Positions 41,536 through 52,542 of a stretch of 64,000 bases of DNA are shown in pieces. How positions within the stretch are numbered: the stretch's first letter is position 1; the number at the start of each line of letters is the position of its first letter. The notes beneath the pieces were generated by a model, which saw only the letters and a list, made by a program, of their open reading frames with translations, ran no database searches and was not told where the DNA came from. The stretch covers positions 186,001 to 250,000 of the forward strand of contig CAWCPZ010000007.1 in the NCBI GenBank assembly GCA_963797635.1, read 5' to 3'. This DNA comes from JAOUEA01 sp963797635. Its GTDB lineage: Bacteria; Actinomycetota; UBA4738; HRBIN12. The position numbers were made by a program, and so were the translations under genes.

Positions 41536-42353
41536 CCGTCTTCGCGCCGGCCGACGATCTCGCGGCTCAGGGCGCGGCCGTGGTGCGTTCGGTCACCGAC
41601 CTGGTGCCGAGGGCCGGCATCGTGCTGGGTTCGGGGCTGGGCCCCGCCCTCGGCGAGGACCTCGAGGAGATCGCGAGCTTCGCCTACACCGACCTGCCCG
41701 GGTTCCCACCGCCCGGGGTCCCGGGCCACGAGGGCAAACTCGTGCTGGGCCGGATCGCCGGGGTGCCGGTCGCGGGCTTCTTCGGACGGGTGCACTTCTA
41801 CGAAGGACACGGGATGGATGCCTCCGCCTTGCTGCCTCGACTGGCCAAGGAACTCGGGGCCGACACGATGGTGGTGACGGCGGCGGTGGGCGGCGTCGTT
41901 CCCGGTCTCGCGGCAGGCACGGTGGTGGTGCTGCGCGACCATCTCAACCTGATGGGGGAGGCTCCGCTGCGCGGGTGGCGAGCACCCGACGGGATGCCCG
42001 CGTTCATCAGTACGACGAACGTGTACGACGCCGGTTTGCGCACCCTGGCGCTCGAACGCGCCGCCGCGCTCGGGATCACCGCGGCCGAAGGGGTCTACGC
42101 GGCGATGAGCGGACCCGCCTACGAGACGCCCACCGAGGTGGGGTTCCTGCAGCAGGCGGGCGCCACGGTGGTGGGGATGTCGATGGTGCCGGAGTCGCTG
42201 CCGTCGCGCGCCCTGGACATGCGGGTGCTGGGTCTGTGCTCGCTGACGAACGCGTTCGGCGAACATGTCGAGCACGACGAGGTGGTGCGGGTCTCGAACG
42301 AGACCGCGGTGGCGGTGGGGCGGCTGCTGGTCGACCTGCTGCCACAGATGTGA
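41532..42353 (+). CDS. Purine nucleoside phosphorylase-like protein
   Basis: 273 residues, NP-I family. AGIVLGSGLGPALGEDLEEI (phosphate-binding loop), PGVPGHEGKLVLGRIAGVPV, RVHFYEGHGMDASALLPRLA, GVYAAMSGPAYETPTEVGFL and VVGMSMVPESLPSRAL match PNP; LCSLTNAFGEHVEHDEV carries the purine-contacting Asn. The usual LTNAAGG segment reads VVTAAVGGV here, so base or sugar specificity may be shifted, for example toward thio-nucleosides. Position before ahcY suggests a role in clearing inosine/adenosine or methylthio-nucleosides from the methyl cycle. Confidence 0.82.
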   Translation: MTVFAPADDLAAQGAAVVRSVTDLVPRAGIVLGSGLGPALGEDLEEIASFAYTDLPGFPPPGVPGHEGKLVLGRIAGVPVAGFFGRVHFYEGHGMDASALLPRLAKELGADTMVVTAAVGGVVPGLAAGTVVVLRDHLNLMGEAPLRGWRAPDGMPAFISTTNVYDAGLRTLALERAAALGITAAEGVYAAMSGPAYETPTEVGFLQQAGATVVGMSMVPESLPSRALDMRVLGLCSLTNAFGEHVEHDEVVRVSNETAVAVGRLLVDLLPQM

Positions 42354-42381
42354 CGATGTGGGTGAGGGGAAGGATCGGACG

Positions 42382-43638
42382 ATGACGAACGATGTACGGG
42401 ACATGGGGCTGGCGCAGGCCGGCCGGGAACGCATCGAGTGGGCCGGGGCCGAGATGCCCGTCCTGGCGCTGATCCAGGAGCGCTTCGAGAAGGAGCAGCC
42501 GCTGGCAGGGATCCGTATCGGGGCGTGTCTGCACGTCACCACCGAGACGGCCAACCTGATGATCGCGCTGAAGGCCGGGGGCGCCGAGGTGGCCCTGTGC
42601 GCCTCGAACCCGCTGTCCACACAGGACGACGTGGCGGCCGCGCTGGTCGAGGCCGGGATCGACACCTACGCGATCAAGGGTGAGGACACGGACACGTTCT
42701 TCAAGCACATCAACGCCGTGCTCGACATCCGGCCGAACATCACGATGGACGACGGCGCCGACATGGTGAGCGTGTTGCACAAGGAGCGGGTCGACCAGAT
42801 CGCCGAGATCATCGGGGGTACCGAGGAGACCACCACCGGGGTGATCCGTCTCCGGGCGATGGCGAAGGACGGCGCGCTGAAGTACCCGATCGTGAGCGTG
42901 AACGACGCCGACACCAAGCACCTGTTCGACAACCGGTTCGGCACGGGACAGTCGACGATCGACGCGATCATGCGCGCCACGAACCGGCTGCTGGCCGGAC
43001 GCACGATCGTGGTGTGCGGCTACGGCATGTGCGGTCGCGGGGTCGCCTCGCGAGCTCGTGGCATGGGCGCGCACGTGATCGTCACCGAGGTCGACCCCAC
43101 CGCGGCGATCGAGGCCGTGATGGAGGGCTACCGGGTGATGCCGATCCGCGACGCCGCGCGCGTGGGCGACATCTTCATCACGCTGACGGGCGACACCAGC
43201 GTGGTCCGCAAGGAACACATGGAGCTCATGAAGGACGGCGCGATGCTCGCGAACTCGGGGCACTTCGACGTCGAGATCGACAAGCCCGGCCTCGCCGAAC
43301 TCGGCGTGGGTGGCGTGCGCCGGATCCGCGACTTCGTCGACGAGTACACGCTGGCCGACGGCAGGAAGCTCTACCTGCTGGGCGAGGGCCGGCTCGTCAA
43401 CCTGTCGGCCGCCGAAGGCCACCCTGCGGCGGTCATGGACATGTCGTTCGCGAACCAGGCGCTCTCGGCCGAGTGGGTCGTGGCGAACAAGGACTCGCTC
43501 GAGCCGCGCGTCTACCCGGTGCCGCCGGAGAACGACAAGGAAGTCGCCAGGCTGAAGCTCCATGCGATGGGTGTGGAGATCGACGAGCTCACGCCGGAGC
43601 AGGATCACTACCTGCACAGCTGGGAGCAGGGGACCTAG
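42382..43638 (+). CDS. ahcY: S-adenosylhomocysteine hydrolase
   Basis: 418 residues. GIRIGACLHVTTETANLMIA, LCASNPLSTQDDVAAAL, DDGADMVSVLHKE, GTEETTTGVIRLRAMAKDGA, YPIVSVNDADTKHLFDN (catalytic Lys-less variant region with Asn-Asp-Ala), the NAD loop VVCGYGMCGRGVASRARGMG and ANSGHFDVEIDKPGL are all diagnostic. The C-terminus is short (no LxPDHYRY extension), as in thermophile/archaeal-type enzymes. It hydrolyses SAH to adenosine and homocysteine. AGGGGAAGG upstream. The enzyme is probably homotetrameric with bound NAD. Confidence 0.93.
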   Translation: MTNDVRDMGLAQAGRERIEWAGAEMPVLALIQERFEKEQPLAGIRIGACLHVTTETANLMIALKAGGAEVALCASNPLSTQDDVAAALVEAGIDTYAIKGEDTDTFFKHINAVLDIRPNITMDDGADMVSVLHKERVDQIAEIIGGTEETTTGVIRLRAMAKDGALKYPIVSVNDADTKHLFDNRFGTGQSTIDAIMRATNRLLAGRTIVVCGYGMCGRGVASRARGMGAHVIVTEVDPTAAIEAVMEGYRVMPIRDAARVGDIFITLTGDTSVVRKEHMELMKDGAMLANSGHFDVEIDKPGLAELGVGGVRRIRDFVDEYTLADGRKLYLLGEGRLVNLSAAEGHPAAVMDMSFANQALSAEWVVANKDSLEPRVYPVPPENDKEVARLKLHAMGVEIDELTPEQDHYLHSWEQGT

Positions 43639-43648
43639 GGGTCGAGAA

Positions 43649-44275
43649 ATGGACGGCGAGATCTCCATCAGGGCGCACTACGAGCGGTTCCCCGCCACGA
43701 TCAAGGGGGCGTTCGTGCTGCGTGGCGAGGGCCGCGACCCGCGGCAGGTCCGGATCGAGGATGCGCGGGTGATCGAGGTGTCGGGCGGGGGATCGCAGTC
43801 GATCGCCATGGAGCCGGTCACGCTGGAGGTGGCGCCGCACCTGGACCTGTTCGTGCCGTTCGAGGTGCCGCTCACCGAACTCGGGGCGGGCTGGTACTCG
43901 CTGGAGTGCGATGTGGTGATCGACGGCGTGCCGGACGTGGTGCATCCGGGCGACCGATTCCCGGTTGCCTGGCCGCGCGCGACGGTTCGCCGTGGTCCGA
44001 TCCCGGTCGGCAAGAGCCTGGACGTGTCGGGTGACACGGTGGCGATCGACCAGATCGACTGTGCCGGAGACTCGATCAAGATCGGGTTCACGGCGACGAA
44101 GGCACCGACGTTGAAGCTGACGGCCGATGGAGCGACGGTGCCGGTGCTCGACACGCAGTTCGACGATGCGACGGGGCGCGGCAAGATCGTGGGCTACCCC
44201 TTGATGAGGGCCCAGCGCGCGTTGTCGATCGATGCCAGCGGCGCGAAGCGTCCGCTCGAGGTCACGCTTCCCTAG
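43649..44275 (+). CDS. Hypothetical protein (208 aa) following ahcY
   Basis: Soluble, beta-rich 208-residue protein without signal peptide or membrane segment. ISIRAHYERFPATIKGAFVL at the start, DLFVPFEVPLTELGAGWYSL near 68, then GKSLDVSGDTVAIDQIDCAG. It reads like two beta-sandwich units. I do not recognise a named family. It lies 10 bp after ahcY and so is probably co-transcribed with it. Confidence 0.65.
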   Translation: MDGEISIRAHYERFPATIKGAFVLRGEGRDPRQVRIEDARVIEVSGGGSQSIAMEPVTLEVAPHLDLFVPFEVPLTELGAGWYSLECDVVIDGVPDVVHPGDRFPVAWPRATVRRGPIPVGKSLDVSGDTVAIDQIDCAGDSIKIGFTATKAPTLKLTADGATVPVLDTQFDDATGRGKIVGYPLMRAQRALSIDASGAKRPLEVTLP

Positions 44276-44335
44276 ATCGTTGGCCTAGGTTGTTGGCGTA
44301 GATCGTCGAGCGGCGCCGCTGTCGGTGCCCGTCGG

Positions 44336-44341
44336 TAGGTT
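44336..44341 (+). promoter_or_regulatory. Leaderless -10 element (TAGGTT) for comF
   Basis: TAGGTT lies 6 nt before ATG 44348; no ribosome binding site between. Confidence 0.5.
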
Positions 44342-44347
44342 CCACCG

Positions 44348-45016
44348 ATGCTGGCGCGGGCGTTGGACGTCATCTTCCCGCAGCGTTGCGCGGGATGCGG
44401 CGCCGGGCCGTGGCCGTTCTGCGATCCATGCCGTGCCTCCCTCAAGGCGCTCCGTCCGCCATGGTGCCGCCGATGCGGACGACCGAAGGCGATGTCGGTC
44501 CCTCGATGCCGCGATTGCCCGCCTCCCGAGATCGACACGGCTCGCGCACCGTTCCGGTTCGAAGGGCCGGCACGCCAGGCGATCCACCGGTTGAAGTTCT
44601 CGGGGTGGCGCGGCGTGGGCTCGGCGTTGTCGTTGGCGATGACCGAGGTCGAAGGGTTGCCCAGCGTCGAGGTGGTGACGTGGGTGCCGCTCGCACGGCG
44701 GCGACTCGCCGAGCGCGGGTTCGACCAGGCGCGCGTCCTGGCCACGGGCGTGGCACGCCGAACGGAGACGCCCTGCGTGGGCCTGCTCACCAGGGCTCGG
44801 TCCACCGGGCCGCAGGCCAAACGCGATGCGGTCGCTCGCAGGATGGCGATGCGCGGAGCGTTCGCGGTCGCCGATCGCGTCGAGGTGCCGTCATCGGTGC
44901 TGGTGGTCGACGACGTCTTGACGACGGGCGCCACGGCAGCCGCTGCGGCGCAGGCGTTGCGGCAGGCGGGAGCGACCTCGGTGCACCTGGTGGTGGCCGC
45001 TCGAGCATATTCCTGA
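44348..45016 (+). CDS. comF: ComF-family phosphoribosyltransferase-like protein
   Basis: 222 residues. N-terminal double zinc ribbon: FPQRCAGCGAGPWPFCDPCR and PPWCRRCGRPKAMSVPRCRD (paired Cys-x2-Cys). The C-terminal PRT domain has WVPLARRRLAERGFDQARVL, TGPQAKRDAVAR and the PRPP loop VLVVDDVLTTGATAAAAAQA. In competent bacteria ComF helps DNA uptake or processing; in actinobacteria its role is unclear. Leaderless start. Confidence 0.85.
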   Translation: MLARALDVIFPQRCAGCGAGPWPFCDPCRASLKALRPPWCRRCGRPKAMSVPRCRDCPPPEIDTARAPFRFEGPARQAIHRLKFSGWRGVGSALSLAMTEVEGLPSVEVVTWVPLARRRLAERGFDQARVLATGVARRTETPCVGLLTRARSTGPQAKRDAVARRMAMRGAFAVADRVEVPSSVLVVDDVLTTGATAAAAAQALRQAGATSVHLVVAARAYS

Positions 45017-45043
45017 GCGTTCTCAGGGGTGAGGCCTGATGCC

Positions 45044-45049
45044 TATACT
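45044..45049 (+). promoter_or_regulatory. -10 element (TATACT) of the raiA-type RNA
   Basis: TATACT, close to consensus, lies about 6-7 nt upstream of the 5' strand of the closing helix that starts at 45056, so transcription should begin almost exactly at the structured RNA. No clear -35 hexamer. Confidence 0.6.
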
Positions 45050-45055
45050 CGGGCC

Positions 45056-45292
45056 GGGCCCTCGCCCGGGTCTGTGGTTGCCCGGAGATCATCTCCGGTA
45101 GTCGACGCCAGCCGCGGGCGAAACGACCCACGTAAGGCGACCCTTGGTCGCTGAGCATGGCGCGGTTTAGATGTAAGCCCTGCCTCGGTTCGCCGAGAGA
45201 GGGCGGGAGTCGTTCGGTTCTCCGGAGCCGGGAGGCGAACGTTCCAGCAGGCGGGTGTGGGGGCAAAGACCAGGTCAGCCGGGCGAGGGCCC
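45056..45292 (+). ncRNA. Structured RNA upstream of hpf, raiA-motif type
   Basis: A 312-bp gene-free region between comF and hpf. Its ends pair: GGGCCCTCGCCCGG (45056-45069) is perfectly complementary to CCGGGCGAGGGCCC (45279-45292), a 14-bp closing helix. Inside are further perfect stems, CCGGAGA/TCTCCGG (45082-45098, loop TCA), GCGACC/GGTCGC (45137-45151, loop CTT) and a CTCCGGAG-containing hairpin near 45225. A TATACT -10 sits just ahead and the hpf ribosome binding site just after. The raiA motif is an established structured RNA found upstream of raiA/hpf genes in Actinobacteria and Firmicutes; the assignment here is by position and architecture, not by a covariance search. Confidence 0.75.
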
Positions 45293-45328
45293 GCCCGTCA
45301 CGTGAACGCGAGGAGGCGATCGCCGGAC

Positions 45329-45703
45329 ATGGACTTGACCTTCACGGGTCGCGACCTGCAGGTCACGGACGAGATCCGTGAGGTCGCCGGCCACAAGCTC
45401 TCCCGGCTGGAGCGCATGGAGCCTCGCGCCGTCCGCATCGATCTCGAATTCATCGCCGAGCACTACCCCCGGCTCGACGGCCTCAAGCGGGTGGAGGCGG
45501 CCTTGTTCATCCCTCGCAAGACCTTCCGCGCCCACGCCGAAGCCGACGATGTGCCCACCGCCCTGGACCGTGTCGCGGACAAGCTGGAGCGGCAACTTCG
45601 CGATCATCACGGCAAACGACGGGCATCCGTGCACAAGGCAGGGCTAGAATCCGCTCACTTGAACCCGGAGCCTGCCGATAACGACGAGAGCGACGGGGAC
45701 TGA
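45329..45703 (+). CDS. hpf: Ribosome hibernation-promoting factor / raiA family (short form)
   Basis: 124 residues. The S30AE/RaiA fold is clear: MDLTFTGRDLQVTDEIREVA, HKLSRLERMEPRAVRIDLEF, RVEAALFIPRKTFRAHAEAD and DVPTALDRVADKLERQLRDH. A polar acidic tail replaces the C-terminal dimerisation domain of long HPF (about 190 residues), so it would be expected to inactivate 70S ribosomes without forming 100S dimers by that route. AGGAGG (45311-45316) precedes ATG 45329. The structured RNA upstream probably belongs to the same transcript or controls it. Confidence 0.9.
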   Translation: MDLTFTGRDLQVTDEIREVAGHKLSRLERMEPRAVRIDLEFIAEHYPRLDGLKRVEAALFIPRKTFRAHAEADDVPTALDRVADKLERQLRDHHGKRRASVHKAGLESAHLNPEPADNDESDGD

Positions 45704-45712
45704 GGGGGAAAC

Positions 45713-46408
45713 GTGACGGTGAACGAAACGAGCGGAGGCGAGGGGTCCGAGCGCCTGCGCGTGGTGGTGGTGGACGACCACGCGTTGTTCCGGCGTGGGC
45801 TCGAGATGGTGCTCTCCCAGGAGGACGACATCGAGCTCGTGGGCGAGGCCTCCGACGGTGCAGAGGCCGTCGATGTGGCGCAAGAGACCATGCCCGACGT
45901 CGTGCTGATGGACGTGCGCATGCCCAAGCGCTCCGGGATCGAAGCGGCCGGCCAGATCAAGGAACTCCTGCCGCACTGCAAGATCCTGATGCTCACGATC
46001 AGCGACGAAGAGGCCGACCTGTACGACGCGATCAAGGCGGGCGCCAGCGGCTACCTGCTGAAGGAGATCCCCATCGAAGAGGTCGCCGACGCGATCCGCA
46101 GCGTGTGGGCGGGCCAGTCGCGGATCTCACCGTCGATGGCGTCGAAACTGCTCACCGAGTTCGCGGCGATGAGCAAGTCCGCCGACGAGCGCCCGCAGAT
46201 GCCGGCGCCCCGCCTCACCGACCGCGAGATGGAGGTGCTCCGCCTCGTCGCGCAGGGACTGAACAACCGCGACATCGCCAAGCAGCTCTTCATCAGCGAG
46301 AACACGGTGAAGAACCACATCCGCAACATCCTCGAGAAGCTGCATCTGCATTCGCGCATGGAGGCCGTCGTCTACGCCGTGCGCGAGAAGATGATCGAGA
46401 TCAGCTGA
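45713..46408 (+). CDS. NarL/FixJ-family response regulator
   Basis: 231 residues. Receiver domain about 15-130: VVVVDDHALFRRGLEMVLSQ, phosphorylatable Asp in VVLMDVRMPKRSGIE (about 66), Ser/Thr in MLTISDEEADLY and Lys in GYLLKEIP. A LuxR-type helix-turn-helix occupies about 165-225: LTDREMEVLRLVAQGLNNRD, IAKQLFISENTVKNHIRNIL. GTG start preceded by GGGGGAAAC, 9 bp after hpf. No histidine kinase is encoded next to it. Co-transcription with hpf hints at control of stress or stationary-phase genes. Confidence 0.9.
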   Translation: MTVNETSGGEGSERLRVVVVDDHALFRRGLEMVLSQEDDIELVGEASDGAEAVDVAQETMPDVVLMDVRMPKRSGIEAAGQIKELLPHCKILMLTISDEEADLYDAIKAGASGYLLKEIPIEEVADAIRSVWAGQSRISPSMASKLLTEFAAMSKSADERPQMPAPRLTDREMEVLRLVAQGLNNRDIAKQLFISENTVKNHIRNILEKLHLHSRMEAVVYAVREKMIEIS

Positions 46409-46411
46409 ACC

Positions 46412-46895
46412 GTGACCGATCCCACGATCGACGCCGCAGCACAGCATCTTGGGCGATTCGCTCGATCTGCTCCGTGCCACGATCGACGGCCTGCCCTCGG
46501 CGGCCCTCGATGAACAGCCCAGCGGCCCGGACACGAACTCGCTCGCCGTCCTGGTGACGCACTCGCTGCACAGCACCCGGGCGTGGCTCAGCGTGGCGGT
46601 GGCCGCGCCGCTGCCTGACCGTGACCGGCCGGCCGAGTTCGCCGCCTCGGCCGCCGACCTCGATGCGTTCCTCGCCGGGTTCGATGCCATGTCGAACGAC
46701 TGCCGGGCCCTGCTCGAGCATGCGGGCCCCTTCGATCCGGGGCGGGTCGGGACCGCGCCGTGGCGCCCCGGAGACCTGGCGCAGGAGCCCGTCACGGCCG
46801 CCTGGGCGCTGATCCACGCCTTGGTGCATCTGCGTGAGCACGTGGGGCACGCGGAGCTGACGCGCCAGCTCTGGGACGAACGACCCGGCGCCTAG
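46412..46895 (+). CDS. DinB-superfamily protein (frameshifted)
   Basis: About 160 residues if one T of CTTGG (46448-46452) is removed, which joins GTG 46412 (VTDPTIDAAAQHLG) to the remaining frame. DSLDLLRATIDGLP, LAVLVTHSLHSTRAW and ALIHALVHLREHVGHAELTR supply the three metal-ligand histidines of the DinB/YfiT four-helix bundle. Members are metal-dependent thiol transferases or related; substrate unknown. It starts 3 bp after the response regulator stop. Confidence 0.72.
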
Positions 46896-46910
46896 CCTTC
46901 ACGGGTCCGA

Positions 46911-46916
46911 TACCCT
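46911..46916 (+). promoter_or_regulatory. Leaderless -10 element (TACCCT) for acetolactate synthase
   Basis: TACCCT lies 6 nt before ATG 46923 with no ribosome binding site. Confidence 0.5.
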
Positions 46917-46922
46917 CGACGC

Positions 46923-48577
46923 ATGAGCTACGCGTCCCCAGCGCACCGTCGCTCGCCTGATCGTCGACTGCCTCGAGAACGAAGGGGTGGAGTACGTCTT
47001 CGGCCTGCCGGGCGAGGAGAACCTCCACATGATCGACGCCCTGACGGACTCCTCGATCCGGTTCGTCACCACGCGCGACGAACGCGGGGCCGCCTTCATG
47101 GCCGACACCTACGGGGCGCTCACCGGGCAAGCCGGGGGTGTGCCTGGCCACCCTGGGGCCCGGAGCGATCAACCTGATGCTGGGGATCGCGAACGCCCAG
47201 CTCGACTCCCACCCGATGCTGGCCATCACCGCGCAGGCCGGTCTGCATCGCATCTACAAGGAGTCCCACCAGTTCGTCGACCTGGTGTCGCTGTTCCGGC
47301 CCATCACCAAGTGGGGCGACATGGTGACCGTGCGCGACGCGGCGCCGGAGATGGTGCGCAAGGCCTTCAAGCAGGCGACCACCGAACGGCCCGGCGCGAC
47401 GTTCCTGATCCTGCCCGAGGACGTCGCCGAGCGCGAGACCGATGCGACGCCGCTGCGGGTCAACACGCCGGTCGACCCTTCGCCGGACGAGAACCAGGTG
47501 CACCGGGTCGCCCACGTGCTGGCGTCGGCGAAGCACCCCGTGGTCCTGGCCGGCCCCGGGGTGGCCCGCGACGGCGCCACCGACGCGCTGATCCGGTTCG
47601 CCGAACGGCTCAACCTGCCGGTGGCCACCACGTTCCTGGGCAAGGGCGTGTTCCCCGACAACCATCCGAACGCGCTGGGCACGATCGGGTTCATGGTGAA
47701 GGACTACGCGAACTTCGGGTTCGACCGGGCCGACGTGGTGGTGGCGGTGGGCTACGACCTCGTCGAGTACTCGCCCGAGCGCTGGAACCCGAACGCGGAC
47801 AAGCGGATCATCCACGTGCATCGCACGGTGGCCGAGGTCGACGCGAACTACACGCTGGAGGTGGGCGTGCAGGGCAACATCAGCGAGACCCTCGACGCGA
47901 TCGGTGGTTCGGCCTACATCCACGACATCCGCGGGCAGATCCCGCCCGTCCGCGACCTGGTGCACGAGGAACTGGAACGCGGCGCGGGCGACGATGCCTT
48001 CCCGTTGGCGCCGGCGCGCATCGTGCACGACGTCCGCCAGGCGCTGGGGGACGACGACATCGTGCTGTGCGACACGGGCGCGGTGAAGATGTGGATGGCG
48101 CGTCTGTATCCGACGTATCGCCCCAACACCTGCTTGATCTCCAACGGCCTGGCGACGATGGCGTTCTCGCTCCCGGGAGCGCTGGCCGCCAAGCTCGTGC
48201 ATCCCGAGCGCCGGGTGGTGGCCGCCATGGGCGACGGGGCGTTCGCCATGAGCATGAGCGAGATCGAGACCGCGGTGCGCGAGGGGATCCACTTCGTGGT
48301 GCTGGTGTGGGTCGATGGGAGCTACGGGCTGATCGGCTGGAAGCAGGACATCCATTTCGGCCGTCAGTCCGCCGTGAGCTTCACCAACCCGGACTTCATC
48401 AAGCTGGCGGAGAGCTTCGGCGCCAAGGGCTATGAGATCGGTGCCGCGAGCGAACTGGCTCCCACCCTCGAGAAGGCCCTGGCCGACGAGGCGGTCTCGA
48501 TCATCGCCTGCCCGGTCGACTATCGCGAGAACGCCCGGCTGATCGAACGGCTCGGCGCCCTGACCGAGTCCATCTGA
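46923..48577 (+). CDS. Acetolactate synthase large subunit, catabolic AlsS-like (two frame breaks)
   Basis: About 550 residues after removing an extra C near 46937 and an extra G near 47136. ThDP enzyme: VEYVFGLPGEENLHMIDALT, TRDERGAAFMADTYGALTGQ (catalytic Glu region), VCLATLGPGAINLMLGIANA, ESHQFVDLVSLFRPITKWGD in the N-terminal domain; the C-terminal ThDP site is VAAMGDGAFAMSMSEIETAV (Gly-Asp-Gly) with VWVDGSYGLIGWKQ. The end CPVDYRENARLIERLGALTE resembles catabolic AlsS rather than biosynthetic IlvB, and no small subunit gene is near. It condenses two pyruvates to acetolactate. Confidence 0.83.
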
Positions 48578-48631
48578 CTCGGGCCGCCGCAGGTCAGAGG
48601 CCCGCCTCGAGGTCCTGAACCAGCGGGCCGA

Positions 48632-48637
48632 TAGAAT
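48632..48637 (+). promoter_or_regulatory. -10 element (TAGAAT) for secA
   Basis: TAGAAT lies 43 nt upstream of ATG 48681; an AAAGGGG ribosome binding site follows at about 48671. The -35 is not obvious. Confidence 0.35.
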
Positions 48638-48680
48638 CGGATACCCGACACCGTCAACGGACTCCCCCGAAAGGGGCCGC

Positions 48681-51378
<2,698 letters not shown>

Positions 51379-51425
51379 GGCCAGCTTCCGGATCCGAGAA
51401 CCTGGCCGTTACACTCTGGCCCCAG

Positions 51426-52542
51426 ATGAGCGAGTCCACCGAGCCCCTGCGGAAGCTCCGTGAACGCGTCCTGGCCGCCAAGGAGTTCCTTTGACGTCGA
51501 CGGGAAGCGTTCGCAGCTCGAGCAACTCGAACAGCAGGCCTCCGACCCGTCGCTGTGGGACGACCCCGCGCACGGGCAGGCCATCACCTCGAAGCTCTCG
51601 CGCCTGAAGACCGAGGTCGACGGCTACGACCGGTTGATGGCTCGCATCGACGACGCCGTCGCCATGGACGAGCTCCTCGCCGAGGAAACCGACGCCGAGA
51701 TGACGAAGGAGCTCTCGACGGCGGTGTCCTCCCTCGAGACCGACGTGGACAAGCTCGAGCTCGCGGCGCTGCTCTCGGGCCCGTACGACGCGTCCGATGC
51801 GATCGCCACGATCAACGCCGGCGCCGGCGGCACCGAGAGCCAGGATTGGGCTGAGATGCTCCTGCGCATGTACACCCGGTGGGCCGAACGCGACGGGTTC
51901 GACGCCGAGGTCGACGACATCCAGCACGGCGACGAGGCCGGGATCAAGTCCGCGACGTTCACGGTTCGGGGCACGAACGTCTACGGCCTGCTGAGCGCCG
52001 AGCGCGGCGTGCACCGTCTGGTGCGGATCAGCCCGTTCGATGCGCAGAAGCGGCGCCACACCTCGTTCGCCTCGCTCGATGTGATCCCGATGCTCGAAGC
52101 CTCGGCCGAGGAGGACATCGAGATCCCGGCCGACGAGCTGCGGATCGACGTGTATCGCTCGAGCGGCCCCGGCGGGCAGTCGGTCAACACCACGGACTCG
52201 GCCGTGCGCATCACCCACATCCCGACCGGCCTGGTGGCGGCCTGCCAGAACGAACGCAGCCAACTCCAGAACAAGGCCGTCGCCATGCGGATCCTGAAGG
52301 CCAGGCTCGCGGAACTCGAACGCCAGAAGCGGGAGGACGAGATGGACACGATCCGCGGTGAGCGCAAGGCCGTGGACTTCGGCTCGCAGATCCGCTCGTA
52401 CGTGCTGGCTCCGTATCAGATGGTCAAGGACCACCGCACCGATGCTGAAGTCGGCGATCCACAGCGCGTCCTGGACGGGGACATCGACGTCTTCATCGAG
52501 GCCGAACTCCGCCGTCGCGCTGCCGAGGGGAACGAGGGATGA
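51426..52542 (+). CDS. prfB: Peptide chain release factor 2 with programmed +1 frameshift
   Basis: 371 residues across two frames. The first 22 codons (MSESTEPLRKLRERVLAAKE-FL) end at an in-frame TGA (51492-51494); ribosomes shift +1 at CTT-TGA to continue with DVDGKRSQLEQLEQ. The rest contains the class-I RF features: the SPF anticodon-like tripeptide in RISPFDAQKRRHTSF and the GGQ catalytic loop in SSGPGGQSVNTTDSAVRITH. RF2 reads UGA and UAA, so scarcity of RF2 favours frameshifting and restores its synthesis. It overlaps the following gene by 4 nt. Confidence 0.95.
51481..51495 (+). promoter_or_regulatory. RF2 autoregulatory frameshift signal
   Basis: AGGAG (51481-51485), then TTC, then CTT-TGA-C (51489-51495). 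The Shine-Dalgarno-like element sits three nucleotides before the CTT slippery codon, exactly as in the Escherichia coli prfB site AGGGGG-TAT-CTT-TGA-C. Confidence 0.92.

Noticed and set aside
44274..44312. Imperfect direct repeats (TAGATCGT) between the ahcY-linked gene and comF
   Set aside because: Only two copies in a short spacer, one being the stop codon context; not enough to call a regulatory repeat.
45017..45328. tRNA or 6C RNA in the comF-hpf gap
   Set aside because: There is no cloverleaf with a T-arm and no paired C-rich loops as in 6C RNA; the long closing helix and hpf position fit a raiA-type RNA better.
51426..51494. prfB frame break as a sequencing error
   Set aside because: The AGGAG-TTC-CTT-TGA-C signal with correct spacing identifies the natural RF2 frameshift.
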